From contig JANQKN010000212.1 of assembly GCA_028281065.1 (NCBI GenBank), positions 1 through 39,740 on the forward strand: a stretch of 39,740 bases of DNA, given 5' to 3'. Origin of the DNA: Flavobacteriaceae bacterium (GTDB lineage: Bacteria; Bacteroidota; Bacteroidia; Flavobacteriales; Flavobacteriaceae). Below, piece by piece: positions 17,521 to 24,842 of this stretch (the first letter of the stretch is position 1; each line of letters begins with the position of its first letter). A model generated the notes under the pieces. That model made no database searches. It was not told where the DNA came from and saw only the letters and a list, made by a program, of their open reading frames with translations. Both the position numbers and the translations under genes were made by a program.

Positions 17521-18661
17521 AATACAACTCATAGCAGTGGTTGTAGCCATTGCCTGTGCCATTCCCGGGGTATTTCTGGTATTGCGGAAAATGGCCTTAA
17601 TAAGCGATGCCATAAGTCATTCCATTTTACCAGGAATCGTATTGGGGTTCTTTCTTACGCACGACCTTAATTCCCCTTGGCTCATCCTTATGGCAGCCGT
17701 TACCGGAGTGATTACGGTGGTTTTGGTCGAAGCCATTCAGAAAACGGGTTTGGTAAAAGAAGATACGGCCATTGGTTTGGTCTTTCCAGCGCTCTTCAGT
17801 ATTGGCGTAATCCTTATCGCTAAAAATGCTAACGATGTACATTTGGATGTAGATGCAGTCTTATTGGGGGAACTGGCTTTTGCCCCTTTTGATCGATTAT
17901 TGCTTTTTGGTGCCGATTTGGGACCAAAATCCCTGTGGGTTATGGGAATCATTCTACTCTGTACTCTTGTATTGCTTTTTCTGTTTTTTAAAGAACTAAA
18001 AGTAAGCACTTTCGACGCGGGCTTATCCTCTGCCCTTGGCATCTCCCCTATTGTAATGCATTACGGTCTTATGTCGGTCTCTTCCATTACCGTAGTGGGT
18101 GCCTTTGATGCCGTAGGAGCCATTTTGGTAGTTGCCCTAATGATAGCCCCAGCAGCCACTGCCTATTTATTAACAAGCGACTTAAAGAAAATGATTGGCC
18201 TTTCCATTGGTTTTGGGGTCGCCTCAGCTCTCTTGGGATATTGGACTGCTCATCTCTTGGATGCTTCCATTTCTGGAGCCATGACCACAGTACTGGGATT
18301 GGTATTTCTGGGTGTATATCTCTTTGCTCCGCGAAAAGGGCTTATCTCGGTATTGTATAGGCAACGGCAACAAAGAACCGAGGTTTCTTTGCTTACCTTC
18401 CTCCTTCACCTCAACAACCATGAAGATAGCAACGAAAGACACATAAATCACCTAAACGAGCATATTAATTGGCAAAAGGTGCGTTCTAAAACGGTCTTGG
18501 ACCTAGCCTTAAAGAATAATATGATTTCTATTGAAGATGATATCGTTTCCCTCACTTCCAAAGGAAAAGAGTTCACAGAGTTAGCCCTGGAATACATCAT
18601 CACCAATAAGGATGAAAAGATAGAACCCATGAAGGACGACTTCTTCCTGTTTAGGGGTTAA
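17501..18661 (+). CDS. Second metal ABC transporter permease with C-terminal winged-helix-like tail
   Basis: 386 residues, same family as its neighbour: the ABC-3 signature ALISDAISHSILPGIVLGF occurs near residue 32, followed by about eight membrane helices. Pairs of permeases are known in the TroCD and MntCD systems. The tail (about 290-386) is soluble, with INWQKVRSKTVLDLALKNN, then MISIEDDIVSLTSKGKEF, again like a winged helix followed by a wing hairpin. The ATG at 17501 overlaps the previous gene by 20 bases, so synthesis is probably coupled. It is the last clear member of the transporter operon. Confidence 0.92.
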   Translation: MTAPQIEIQLIAVVVAIACAIPGVFLVLRKMALISDAISHSILPGIVLGFFLTHDLNSPWLILMAAVTGVITVVLVEAIQKTGLVKEDTAIGLVFPALFSIGVILIAKNANDVHLDVDAVLLGELAFAPFDRLLLFGADLGPKSLWVMGIILLCTLVLLFLFFKELKVSTFDAGLSSALGISPIVMHYGLMSVSSITVVGAFDAVGAILVVALMIAPAATAYLLTSDLKKMIGLSIGFGVASALLGYWTAHLLDASISGAMTTVLGLVFLGVYLFAPRKGLISVLYRQRQQRTEVSLLTFLLHLNNHEDSNERHINHLNEHINWQKVRSKTVLDLALKNNMISIEDDIVSLTSKGKEFTELALEYIITNKDEKIEPMKDDFFLFRG

Positions 18662-18712
18662 TTGAAAAATTGGCACGGTTTTTTCCTTTACCTTTATGAT
18701 TTCAAGCTTTTT

Positions 18713-19129
18713 ATGATGAAAAAGTACACCTACTTATTATTATTTTTAATTCCTTCATTACTAATGGCACAGGAAAAGGAAGATACTACCAAGACTTCAC
18801 AAATAGGGGTTACCGTAGAAAAAGGGAAAACTGTTACGATAAACGATGTTTCTATAAAATTCGTTCAAGTACTGGAGGACTCGCGTTGCCCAAAATATGT
18901 CGATTGTTTTTGGCCGGGACAGGCCAAGATAGAAGTGATGGTAACCGAAAAAGGAAAAGATCCTGTTACCCAAGAGATCACTTTAGGGGCTACGCCTTCC
19001 GCATCTAAAAACACTACTTTTTATAAAAAGGACAATACCCTAGTAGAACTTTTGGCTTTAAACCCTTACCCAGAAGATGGCAAGGAAATGGGGACTTATA
19101 CATTATTGATTTCTAAAGGGGCTCACTAG
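18713..19129 (+). CDS. Small secreted protein of unknown function
   Basis: About 138 residues from the MMKKY start at 18713; the frame is open from a TTG at 18662 but only the ATG gives a clean signal peptide (cleavage near LLMAQE). The mature part has a conserved-looking segment DSRCPKYVDCFWPGQAKIEV with two Cys six residues apart, a pattern I have seen in other exported proteins of unknown role. It follows the transporter by 51 bases with no terminator between, so it may be cotranscribed and have a part in metal handling. That link is only positional. Its stop overlaps the stop of the convergent Cys-rich gene. Confidence 0.75.
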   Translation: MMKKYTYLLLFLIPSLLMAQEKEDTTKTSQIGVTVEKGKTVTINDVSIKFVQVLEDSRCPKYVDCFWPGQAKIEVMVTEKGKDPVTQEITLGATPSASKNTTFYKKDNTLVELLALNPYPEDGKEMGTYTLLISKGAH

Positions 19130-19284
19130 TGGCACCCACAATCTTTGTTACCACATTTCGTTTTTTCACCATCTAGGGTTCCTAACGATTTTTGACGGGT
19201 CTCGAAAATGGGGTTCCAAACAAACTTTTTGAGTAAAAAGCCCGCTGCCAAACAAAATGTAATGATTACCAGTACGGTTTGCAT
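19126..19284 (-). CDS. FeoB-associated Cys-rich membrane protein
   Basis: A 52-residue gene. The protein has one membrane helix (MQTVLVIITFCLAAGFLL) followed by a short cytoplasmic tail ending KCGNKDCGCH, with three Cys and a terminal His. Size, helix and Cys-rich end match the small FeoB-associated Cys-rich membrane proteins often found right after feoB in Bacteroidota and Firmicutes, an analogue in place of FeoC. It starts 13 bases after feoB ends and is surely in the feo operon. It may bind Fe2+ or an iron-sulfur cluster near the FeoB pore; that role is inferred. Confidence 0.85.
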   Translation of the reverse strand: MQTVLVIITFCLAAGFLLKKFVWNPIFETRQKSLGTLDGEKTKCGNKDCGCH

Positions 19285-19297
19285 ACTTTAAAGATAA

Positions 19298-21397
19298 TTA
19301 ATTTAATAGTTGGTAAGCTATCAATGCCGCTACATAAGCAATAACTGTCATCGCTCCCAACTGCCACATGGGCCATTTCCAACTGTTGGTTTCCCTACGA
19401 ACAACCGCCAATGTGCTCATGCATTGCATGGCAAAAGCATAGAACAACAATAAGGACATTCCGCTGGCCAAATTAAACCTAGGCCCTCCAGTTTCAGGGT
19501 TTACTTCAGCTGCCATTCGGTTTTTTATGGTCTCTTCTTCCTCACTCCCTACACTGTAAATGGTGGCAAGGGTTCCTACGAATACTTCCCTGGCTGCAAA
19601 AGAGCTTATAATGGCTATCCCGATCTTCCAATCGTATCCCAAAGGCGCCACGGCAGGTTCTATGGCCTTCCCCATGATCCCTATATAAGATTTCTCCAGT
19701 TTAAAGGAAGCGATCTCGGTTTCTATTTCTTCTTCAGAAAGGGATTTCCCAATGGTTTCCTGTCGTACAATCTCTTCTGCCTTATTAAAGTCGCCAGGAC
19801 CATAAGAAGCTAACACCCAAAGCACAATTGAAATGGCTAAAATTATTTTTCCTGCCCCCAAGACAAAAGACTTTGTCTTTTCTACCACGGTTATCAATAC
19901 ATTCTTTGGCATTGGCACCTTATAATTAGGCATTTCTATTACGAAAAAGCTTCGGCTTTTTATTTTCAAAATTTTATCCAAGATGTAAGCAGAAAAAATA
20001 GCTGCTCCAAATCCTAACAGATATAAAAACATAAGGGTAATTCCCTGAAGGCTAAAAATACCCAACACCCGCTCTTCGGGGATGACCAAGGATATAATAA
20101 TGATATAGACCGGCAGGCGTGCCGAACAGGTTGTAAAGGGCGTTACCAAAATGGTAATGAGTCGTTCTTTCCAATTTTCGATATTACGGGTCGCCATTAC
20201 AGCTGGGATGGCACAAGCCGTTCCCGATACCAAAGGAACCACACTCTTTCCACTTAAACCAAACCTACGCATGCTCCGATCCATTAGGAATACCACACGG
20301 CTCATATAACCACTTTCTTCCAAAACCGAAATGAAAAGGAACAAAAAGGCAATCTGTGGAATAAATATCACAATCCCTCCCAAACCAGCAATGATTCCTT
20401 CTGCTATGAGATTGGTAAAGTCCCCCTGCGGTAAAGTGTTCTTAATCCACTCACTCAAGGATGTGAAAGAGGATTCGATAAATTCCATAGGATACCCACT
20501 CCAATCGAATATAGCTTGGAAAATAAGCAGTAAAATGCTGAAGAAAATGACATATCCCCACACTCTATGGGTAAGTACACGATCCAACCGACTCCTAAAA
20601 TCCTTTGCATTCGCCTTATCTATCACTAATGACTCCTTAAGGGTATCATTGATGAATTGATATCTCTTAACGGTCTCTTTCTGCTGAAGTCTTTTTAGGT
20701 TGTTTTTGGATTCGGTTTGAAAGGATCCGACACTCTTCATTTCGTTCCTATCCAGTTTACCGAAGTTTACATCTTGGGTAATAACCAGCCAGAGCTTGTA
20801 TAAATCTTGATTTGGGAAAGCCTTTCGAAGCCGATCGAAATATTCTGGGGCAATAACCGAAGCATCCACACAAGGTTGAGTGGATAACTGCTTGTAGTTA
20901 GAAATTAAGTCTTTTAGCCGATCGAAACCCGTGTTTTTTCGGGAACTGATTAAAGCAATCTTGGTTTCCAGTTGCTGTTCCAGTTTTTCAACATCCAACG
21001 AAATCGCTTTACGTTGCATCCTATCTGCCATATTTATGGCCAAAATGGTAGGGATTCCCAAATCTTTTATTTGGGTAAAAAGCAGCAGGTTCCGTTTTAG
21101 GTTTTCGATATCGCAAACCACCACGGCAACATCGGGATAGTCCTTATCGTTTTTATTGAGGAGAAGCTCGATAACCACGTTCTCATCTAAGGAAGAAGCA
21201 TTGAGGCTGTAAGTTCCTGGCAAATCCAGGATATGGGCTTTTACCCCTCTTTCCAGTTTACAGATCCCTTCCTTTTTTTCGACTGTAATCCCGGGATAAT
21301 TTCCCACTTTCTGATTAAGGCCTGTAAGTCTGTTAAAAACGGACGTTTTCCCCGTATTGGGATTACCTATAAGTGCAACATTAAGCTGTTTTGCCAT
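19298..21397 (-). CDS. feoB: Ferrous iron transporter FeoB
   Basis: 699 residues. The N-terminal GTPase domain has G1 GNPNTGKTS (11-19), G3 DLPG and G4 NMAD. Two Gate motifs follow in the membrane part, including SGTACAIPAVMATRNI, then TPFTTCSARLPVY with the Cys needed in many FeoB pores, and further helices to the end. It imports Fe2+ across the inner membrane using GTP-dependent control. The gene follows feoA with a 2-base gap and precedes the Cys-rich partner. Length is within the usual range (about 700-770). Confidence 0.96.
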   Translation of the reverse strand: MAKQLNVALIGNPNTGKTSVFNRLTGLNQKVGNYPGITVEKKEGICKLERGVKAHILDLPGTYSLNASSLDENVVIELLLNKNDKDYPDVAVVVCDIENLKRNLLLFTQIKDLGIPTILAINMADRMQRKAISLDVEKLEQQLETKIALISSRKNTGFDRLKDLISNYKQLSTQPCVDASVIAPEYFDRLRKAFPNQDLYKLWLVITQDVNFGKLDRNEMKSVGSFQTESKNNLKRLQQKETVKRYQFINDTLKESLVIDKANAKDFRSRLDRVLTHRVWGYVIFFSILLLIFQAIFDWSGYPMEFIESSFTSLSEWIKNTLPQGDFTNLIAEGIIAGLGGIVIFIPQIAFLFLFISVLEESGYMSRVVFLMDRSMRRFGLSGKSVVPLVSGTACAIPAVMATRNIENWKERLITILVTPFTTCSARLPVYIIIISLVIPEERVLGIFSLQGITLMFLYLLGFGAAIFSAYILDKILKIKSRSFFVIEMPNYKVPMPKNVLITVVEKTKSFVLGAGKIILAISIVLWVLASYGPGDFNKAEEIVRQETIGKSLSEEEIETEIASFKLEKSYIGIMGKAIEPAVAPLGYDWKIGIAIISSFAAREVFVGTLATIYSVGSEEEETIKNRMAAEVNPETGGPRFNLASGMSLLLFYAFAMQCMSTLAVVRRETNSWKWPMWQLGAMTVIAYVAALIAYQLLN

Positions 21398-21399
21398 AG

Positions 21400-21627
21400 T
21401 TAGGAAATCATTTCAATTTCAATCTGCGCAGCAGTATCTTTTCTAATGGCCAAATGACTCCCGTTGATGTTAAGGTATAGTGGATCGCGAAAAGGGGCTG
21501 TTTGTACCAAGGAGACCTCGTTTCCGGGAAGGCAACCCATTTCCAATAGCTTTAAGGGGATTAAATCAATAGAAAATTCCTTGATAATGGCACGTTCTCC
21601 CTTTTTAAGTTGGGCAATGGTGGGCAT
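21400..21627 (-). CDS. feoA: Ferrous iron transport protein FeoA
   Basis: 75 residues from the ATG at 21625-21627; the open frame reaches back to a TTG at 21654 that would add 9 residues, but the family normally starts like MPTIAQLKKGERA. It is an SH3-like fold domain: KGERAIIKEF, LKLLEMGCLPGNEVSLVQ, then LNINGSHLAIRKDTA. FeoA is a small cytoplasmic protein that binds FeoB and is needed for full Fe2+ uptake. It is the first gene of the feoA-feoB-Cys-rich operon. Confidence 0.92.
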   Translation of the reverse strand: MPTIAQLKKGERAIIKEFSIDLIPLKLLEMGCLPGNEVSLVQTAPFRDPLYLNINGSHLAIRKDTAAQIEIEMIS

Positions 21628-21656
21628 GTTCTTATTTAGACTGAATTTAAACAATG

Positions 21657-21664
21657 CAAATGTA
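21657..21664 (-). promoter_or_regulatory. -7 box of the feo operon
   Basis: On the minus strand TACATTTG, a perfect TAnnTTTG, lies about 30 bases before the feoA ATG. There is no TTG at -33, and no Fur-like palindrome was obvious to me. Confidence 0.45.
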
Positions 21665-21718
21665 ATGGAAAATTGTGGAACGGGAAAAGGTTTTTATACG
21701 ATTCCCTTCGGTGGTTAT

Positions 21719-22384
21719 CTACTCTTCCTTAAGTATTTCAATATCTTCCAAAAGACGTTTTATTTCTTCGGGATCGGTTCCGTCGTAAAGGCCGCGGATT
21801 CGGTTTTGGGGATCTACCAACACAAAATTCTCGGTATGGATCATTCCGTAGGTTTCAACCTCTGGGATATCCTTTACTACCAAATAGGACTTTCGGGCCA
21901 AGTCGTATATCTGTTTTTTGTCTCCCGTAACTAAGTTCCATTTACGGTCGTCCACCCCTTTTTCCTCTGCGTATCTTTTTAGCTGCGCAACCGTATCTAT
22001 CTCTGGGGTAACGGTGTGCGAAAGCAAAAGCACTTCAGTATCCTCCTGTAGTTCCTTTTGAATCTGCAACATATGGTCGGTCATGATGGGGCAAATGGTT
22101 TGGCAAGTGGTAAAGAAAAAATCGGCTACATAGATTTTGCCTTCATAATCTTTCTGGGTAATTTCCTTTCCATTTTGGTTGGTCAAGGCAAAGTCCGAAA
22201 TGGTGTGGTATTTCTTTACATGCTGAAGGGTAGTGTCTACCAACTCGGGGTCGAAATCGGCAGGTTGGTAAACCTTTAATTTGGGAACGGGCTTAAGCGC
22301 AGTGTAAATCCCAAATATGATGATGACCGAAAGTACCCCAAGTACAAGGGCAAAAGGTTTATACTTGGCAAAGAAACGAAGCAT
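21719..22384 (-). CDS. SCO family protein (SCO1/SenC copper chaperone)
   Basis: 221 residues with one N-terminal membrane helix (about 10-30) and a periplasmic thioredoxin-fold domain. The copper-binding set is complete: CQTIC (C-x3-C) in DFFFTTCQTICP, and the distal His in GMIHTENF. SCO proteins deliver copper to, or keep thiols reduced at, the CuA site of cytochrome c oxidase. No oxidase genes are in the window. The ATG at 22382-22384 is preceded by a promoter box. Confidence 0.92.
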   Translation of the reverse strand: MLRFFAKYKPFALVLGVLSVIIIFGIYTALKPVPKLKVYQPADFDPELVDTTLQHVKKYHTISDFALTNQNGKEITQKDYEGKIYVADFFFTTCQTICPIMTDHMLQIQKELQEDTEVLLLSHTVTPEIDTVAQLKRYAEEKGVDDRKWNLVTGDKKQIYDLARKSYLVVKDIPEVETYGMIHTENFVLVDPQNRIRGLYDGTDPEEIKRLLEDIEILKEE

Positions 22385-22401
22385 TAGGAGTAAATTTTAT
22401 G

Positions 22402-22409
22402 CAAAATTA
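22402..22409 (-). promoter_or_regulatory. -7 box upstream of the SCO gene
   Basis: TAATTTTG on the minus strand, a perfect TAnnTTTG, 17 bases before the ATG. No convincing -33 TTG. Confidence 0.45.
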
Positions 22410-22506
22410 CCACCTAAAAAAGGAATGATACACCTTGAAGCGTTAAAAGTTTTCTAATGCAAGTGAACTAGGAATTCATTAATTTTTTTAACCGCCCAGT
22501 TTCAGT

Positions 22507-22514
22507 TACTTTTG
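22507..22514 (+). promoter_or_regulatory. -7 box upstream of rseP
   Basis: TACTTTTG is a perfect match, 26 bases before the ATG at 22541. A TTG codon at 22526, which could extend the gene by five residues, lies in the expected leader. Confidence 0.5.
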
Positions 22515-22540
22515 TCGTTCAATTTTTGAGACTTGACAAT

Positions 22541-23881
22541 ATGGAAATTGTTATAAAGATATCCCAGTTCCTGCTGAGCCTTTCCTTGCTCATTGTATTG
22601 CATGAATTTGGGCACTACCTACCAGCTAGGGCTTTTAAGACAAGGGTAGAAAAGTTCTTCCTTTTCTTCGATATAAAATACGCGCTTTTCAGAAAAAAGA
22701 TAGGCGAAACCGTTTACGGTATAGGATGGCTTCCTTTGGGGGGATATGTAAAGATCTCCGGGATGATCGATGAGAGCATGGACAAGGAACAGATGGCAGA
22801 ACCCCCTAAACCTTGGGAGTTTAGAAGCAAGAAAGCTTGGCAGCGGCTCATTATTATGTTAGGTGGGGTTACGGTAAACTTTATCCTTGCCTATTTAATC
22901 TATTCGTTCTCGTTTGCTTATTATGGAGAAACGGTGATCCCATCGGAAAGTGTTAAGGACGGATACTATATCTCCCATCCCGTATTAAGGGATGCTGGAT
23001 TACAGCATGGCGATGACATTGTCGCTATAGACAACGAGGGCTTTTCCAATTACACCAAATTAAGAAAGGCTTTAATTGTTGGTGATGAAATTCAAATAAC
23101 CCGTAATGGCCAAGAAAAAACGATACAACTCCCTAAGGATTTTCTAGGGAAACTGTCTACTGGTACCAAAGTGGGGCTTTTAGGGCCAAGATTTCCATTT
23201 ATGGTAGGTGAAGTACCTGACACCTCTGTAAATGCTGGCGGAAGGTTTAAGGTAGGTGATGTATTCCTAAAAGTAAACGGAAAAGAACTGAAATTTTACG
23301 ATCAGTACTCCCCTGAGTTGGAAAATTACAAAGGGCAAACCATAGCTACTACCATACTTAGGGATGGAAAAACTATGAATGTAGATGCGCAAGTAAGTGA
23401 AGAAGGGAAATTTGAAATTGTTCCAGGCGAAAGTATGAAGCGATTTGCTGATCTAGGATATTTTAATATTGAACATATAGACTATGGCTTTTTTGAAAGT
23501 TTTGGTGTAGGAGCTGTACGCTTTAAAGAGGAAATCGTAGGCTATTGGAAACAACTTCAAAAAATATTTACCCCTAGTACAGGAGCCTATAAAGGTGTAG
23601 GTGGATTTAAAGCTATTTTCGATATTTTCCCTAGCACATGGAGCTGGGAAGCATTCTGGAGTTTAACCGCCTTCCTATCTATTATGTTAGGTGTCTTAAA
23701 TCTCTTGCCTATCCCTGCTTTGGACGGGGGACATGTTATGTTCCTGCTTTGGGAAATGGTAACGGGACGTAAGCCTGGGGACAAATTTATGGAATACGCC
23801 CAGGTCGTTGGTTTCTTTTTACTGATTGCTTTATTGCTCTTTGCAAATGGGAACGATATTTATCGGGCGATAACGAATTAA
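22541..23881 (+). CDS. rseP: RIP metalloprotease RseP (site-2 protease family)
   Basis: 446 residues from the ATG at 22541. The zinc motif HEFGH (His21, Glu22, His25) lies in the first membrane helix and the third ligand Asp in NLLPIPALDGGH in a C-terminal helix. Between them is a PDZ-type region (GLQHGDDIVAIDNEG) and a probable second degenerate PDZ. Intramembrane cleavage by RseP releases anti-sigma factors; in E. coli it acts on RseA. The motif, size and PDZ order match the Bacteroidota RseP form. It has its own promoter and precedes tRNA-Asn. Confidence 0.94.
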   Translation: MEIVIKISQFLLSLSLLIVLHEFGHYLPARAFKTRVEKFFLFFDIKYALFRKKIGETVYGIGWLPLGGYVKISGMIDESMDKEQMAEPPKPWEFRSKKAWQRLIIMLGGVTVNFILAYLIYSFSFAYYGETVIPSESVKDGYYISHPVLRDAGLQHGDDIVAIDNEGFSNYTKLRKALIVGDEIQITRNGQEKTIQLPKDFLGKLSTGTKVGLLGPRFPFMVGEVPDTSVNAGGRFKVGDVFLKVNGKELKFYDQYSPELENYKGQTIATTILRDGKTMNVDAQVSEEGKFEIVPGESMKRFADLGYFNIEHIDYGFFESFGVGAVRFKEEIVGYWKQLQKIFTPSTGAYKGVGGFKAIFDIFPSTWSWEAFWSLTAFLSIMLGVLNLLPIPALDGGHVMFLLWEMVTGRKPGDKFMEYAQVVGFFLLIALLLFANGNDIYRAITN

Positions 23882-23900
23882 AAAAATATAAATTTCTTTT

Positions 23901-23930
23901 TTGCGGCAGATAAAAATTAATTTATATTTG
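23901..23930 (+). promoter_or_regulatory. Promoter of tRNA-Asn
   Basis: TTG at 23901-23903, 19 bases, then a perfect TATATTTG (23923-23930). Transcription would start about 18 bases before the mature tRNA. Confidence 0.7.
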
Positions 23931-23955
23931 CATCCGCTTAAAAGGAATTACACCT

Positions 23956-24029
23956 TCCTCCATAGCTCAGTTGGTTAGAGCACCTGACTGTTAATCAGGG
24001 TGTCCTTGGTTCGAGTCCAAGTGGAGGAG
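23956..24029 (+). tRNA. tRNA-Asn (anticodon GTT)
   Basis: 74 bases. The acceptor stem TCCTCCA pairs perfectly with TGGAGGA (24022-24028). The D-arm is GCTC-AGTTGGTTA-GAGC, and the anticodon stem CCTGA/TCAGG encloses the loop CTGTTAA with anticodon GTT. The T-arm is CTTGG-TTCGAGT-CCAAG, with discriminator G at 24029. The 3' CCA is not encoded. Confidence 0.97.
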
Positions 24030-24040
24030 CATCTAAATAA

Positions 24041-24070
24041 AAACGTCACCTATGGGTGGCGTTTTTGTTT
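24041..24070 (+). terminator. Terminator of tRNA-Asn
   Basis: AAACGTCACC, loop TATG, GGTGGCGTTT, then a T-rich tract. A 10-base-pair stem with one G-T pair, 11 bases after the tRNA. Confidence 0.85.
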
Positions 24071-24141
24071 TGACCCCATTTGGCGAGAAGTTTACCCTGC
24101 ACTCGATGCGGGGAGTCCAAGTGGAGGAGCAAAGCGAAACC

Positions 24142-24172
24142 AAAGCCATTCACGAAAGTGAGTGGCTTTTTT
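24142..24172 (+). terminator. Second terminator-like hairpin after tRNA-Asn
   Basis: AAAGCCATTCAC, GAAA tetraloop, GTGAGTGGCTTT, then more T. A 12-base-pair stem with one G-T pair; almost self-complementary on both strands. Confidence 0.7.
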
Positions 24173-24283
24173 CGTTAGAAAAACTTGGACGAGAAGTTTA
24201 TCCTCCCGGAGGTCGCAAAGCGAACGAAGAAGGAATTCCAAGCGATGCACTGAGCGCAGTCGAAGTGTGGAAGAACTTCATTC

Positions 24284-24311
24284 AAATCCAGTCTTTCGAC
24301 TGGATTTTTTT
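24284..24311 (+). terminator. Third terminator-like hairpin, between tRNA-Asn array and convergent gene
   Basis: AAATCCAGTC, loop TTTC, GACTGGATTT, then four more T (24308-24311). It lies 12 bases before the 3' end of the minus-strand plug-like gene and may stop transcription from either side. Confidence 0.7.
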
Positions 24312-24322
24312 ATTTAACAGGT

Positions 24323-24838
24323 TTATTTACCCCCATTCTTTTTTCGGCTAACCAGAATCACTCCCAACTTTGCTTTTGTACCAAATCTTGGAATCGCCTC
24401 AGAAGGTTGAATTACTTCTATGTTTTCAACTTGAAAAGGATCCAATGATTTTAAGACATCCTCTATTCGATCTGGCGGAATAAGCATATCGTCCAAATAC
24501 AAAAGCATTCCTTTTTGATACCCGATTATATAAATCCTACTCGTTCCTTCCCCTATTGGGTAGACCGTATTCTCTTTGTCAATAGTCGTTACAGAGTCCT
24601 CTTCAACCCTTTCCGCTCCTTGCGAACCTAAACGCACAATCCCGTCATTTGTAACTATATGTATGGCATTAGGGTTATTATTAATTGTTTGAACAGACCC
24701 ATCTTCCAAAATAGCATATATCTTCTTTGCATCTTTCGAGATGTTTACCTCTTGGGCTTTCAGCCCTTGGAAAATGAAAACGACTAAAATGAAAACACAA
24801 AAGGTCCCCTTCATTGATTTTGAATACATTTTTTTCAT
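24323..24838 (-). CDS. Small exported protein with a TonB-plug-like C-terminus
   Basis: 171 residues with an N-terminal signal peptide cleaved near LKAQE (about residue 29). The last 60 residues read like the plug domain of a TonB-dependent receptor, but without a barrel: YLDDMLIPPDRIEDVLKSL, then ENIEVIQPSEAIPRFGTKAK and GVILVSRKK. This corresponds to the plug pattern of ID/DG, then sIEVLKDPSA.. YG.. ANGVIlItTK. The first half is beta-rich and unrecognised. It lies 4 bases after the alpha/beta hydrolase gene in one operon. An ATG at residue 9 is an alternative start. Confidence 0.7.
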   Translation of the reverse strand: MKKMYSKSMKGTFCVFILVVFIFQGLKAQEVNISKDAKKIYAILEDGSVQTINNNPNAIHIVTNDGIVRLGSQGAERVEEDSVTTIDKENTVYPIGEGTSRIYIIGYQKGMLLYLDDMLIPPDRIEDVLKSLDPFQVENIEVIQPSEAIPRFGTKAKLGVILVSRKKNGGK

Positions 24839-24842
24839 ATCA

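Larger units (their letters stand above)
24084..24311 (+). repeat. Two degenerate repeat units, each ending in a terminator hairpin, after tRNA-Asn
   Basis: Unit 1 (24084-24172) and unit 2 (24190-24311) both open with CGAGAAGTTTAYCCT (24084-24098, 24190-24204; 14 of 15 identical), both contain GCAAAGCGAA (24129-24138, 24215-24224), and both end in a strong hairpin. Unit 1 also holds an 18-base exact copy of the tRNA 3' end (24113-24130 equals 24013-24030). Unit 2 holds CACTGAGCGCAGTCGAAGTG (24248-24267), which resembles a short dispersed repeat I associate with flavobacterial genomes. A 99-residue frame crosses the whole region but has no protein-like features. Confidence 0.7.

Noticed and set aside
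18662-18712. TTG-initiated 17-residue extension of the small secreted protein
   Set aside because: The ATG at 18713 begins a proper signal peptide; the extension would destroy it.
24013-24130. The 18-base tRNA duplication as an integration (att) site pair
   Set aside because: Only 100 bases separate the copies, and there is no integrase or phage gene nearby, so I treat it as part of the repeat array.
24052-24351. A 99-residue plus-strand frame after tRNA-Asn
   Set aside because: It runs through repeats and three hairpins, starts inside the tRNA terminator loop, and has no protein-like composition.
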